64,000 nucleotides of DNA from assembly GCA_965230425.1 (NCBI GenBank), contig CBDDKW010000021.1, positions 1 through 64,000 on the forward strand, written 5' to 3'. Positions 63,498-64,000 of this stretch are shown here, piece by piece. Source of the DNA: CBDDKW01 sp965230425 (GTDB lineage Bacteria > Pseudomonadota > Gammaproteobacteria > UBA1113). How positions within the stretch are numbered: the first letter of the stretch is position 1; each line of letters opens with the position of its first letter. Under the pieces are notes generated by a model. It was not told the DNA's origin. It ran no database searches and saw only the letters and a program-made list of their open reading frames with translations. The translations under genes were made by a program, and so were the position numbers.

Positions 63498-64000
63498 ATG
63501 GTCGCAAATACACCACATTTAGCAGCAGAAACTTGGGATCTAAGCCATCTCTCGGCATATCCTTGGTTTGAAGTACTTTCCTCAGCACTCAGGCAATTTG
63601 ATTTACCTGCCGGTAAAAGTCCAAGTATTGAGCAATATAATAAAGTATTGGCTCAGCTAGAAAACCCGCCCAGTAATATGCAGGGCATGCCCATCCGTGC
63701 TGTAAAGGATAATTGTTGCTCTACTACATCCTTTGAGGAAGGCTATGAACCGCAAATATACCTACAGGGAGCCCTCACAACGCGGACAGATAATTGGCAT
63801 GATTTTTTTAATTTCTTAGTATGGATGACTTTTCCTAAAACGAAGGCACTGTTAAATGCTCAGCAATATCAGGCATTAGCACGCCGTCACGCACAGCACA
63901 TTCCAGAACGCACGCCACTAGAGAATAAGTTGGCACACTTTGATGAATGTGGCATGGTGGTATTATCAACAGATAATAATATTTTGACACAATTACGAGA
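63498..64000 (+). CDS. DUF3025 domain protein (3' truncated by the window)
   Basis: ATG 63498 opens a frame that runs off the window end (167 complete codons). Family signatures are NWHDFFNFLVWMTFPKTKAL (about 97-116) and the later LAHFDECGMVVLS. DUF3025 proteins are widespread in proteobacteria with unknown function. Confidence 0.85.
   Translation, partial: MVANTPHLAAETWDLSHLSAYPWFEVLSSALRQFDLPAGKSPSIEQYNKVLAQLENPPSNMQGMPIRAVKDNCCSTTSFEEGYEPQIYLQGALTTRTDNWHDFFNFLVWMTFPKTKALLNAQQYQALARRHAQHIPERTPLENKLAHFDECGMVVLSTDNNILTQLR

Overview
The window is a chromosomal segment of an AT-leaning gammaproteobacterium. Gene order follows enterobacterial and pseudomonad synteny closely: cmk-rpsA-lapA-lapB-pyrF; tusDCBE-yccA-tRNA-Ser(UGA); uvrY-uvrC-pgsA-tRNA Gly/Cys/Leu; mnmA/icd; clpS-clpA/infA; rne/rluC; maf/rpmF-plsX-fabHDG-acpP-fabF-mltG-tmk-holB-pilZ-tatD. 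Set into this backbone are large repeat and ankyrin-like proteins, several toxin-antitoxin type pairs, an IS4 element, a LetA/GacA-type regulator and a broken PilY1. That mixture suggests a host-associated, Legionellales-like lineage. This placement is inference, because no rRNA or other marker is present.

Layout. 1-4.4 kb: an unrecognised gene tail and an RND efflux pair. 4.4-7.7 kb: pilY1 broken by one base in an A6/T6 run. 7.8-14.7 kb: a DUF985 cupin, cmk (probably leaderless), rpsA with a double-hairpin leader, lapAB, pyrF and a Bcr/CflA-type MFS pump. 14.7-16.0 kb: a DUF1016 nuclease remnant and a RelE/XRE toxin-antitoxin pair with a perfect palindromic operator. 16-18.5 kb: tus sulfur relay, yccA, tRNA-Ser. 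18.46-19.04 kb: a modular repeat array of hairpins with AGGA loops. 19.1-23 kb: uvrY-uvrC-pgsA and three tRNAs. 23.4-26.4 kb: an AT-rich accessory block carrying an IS4 element. 26.5-34.4 kb: an SDR, a 1798-residue solenoid protein, a secreted protein and a MntA/HepT pair translationally coupled to acnA. 37.2-41.4 kb: a 968-residue ankyrin-like protein and an acidic three-repeat protein. 41.6-62.8 kb: housekeeping genes as listed above. 62.9-64 kb: a small secreted Cys-rich protein and the start of a DUF3025 gene.

Most interesting. The array between tRNA-Ser and uvrY holds four 73-bp units. Each can fold two hairpins exposing AGGA in the loop, the form bound by CsrA/RsmA. The gene directly downstream belongs to the family (UvrY/GacA/LetA) that controls CsrA-sponge RNAs. 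I propose a modular CsrA-titrating RNA, or a mobile repeat imitating one. Three other intergenic elements (near 40.4, 41.5 and 56.9 kb) share a hairpin - AGGAAA - hairpin plan. The 1798-residue protein carries about 18 copies of an approximately 35-residue leucine/cysteine repeat that I cannot assign to a named family; with the 968-residue protein it is a candidate secreted effector.
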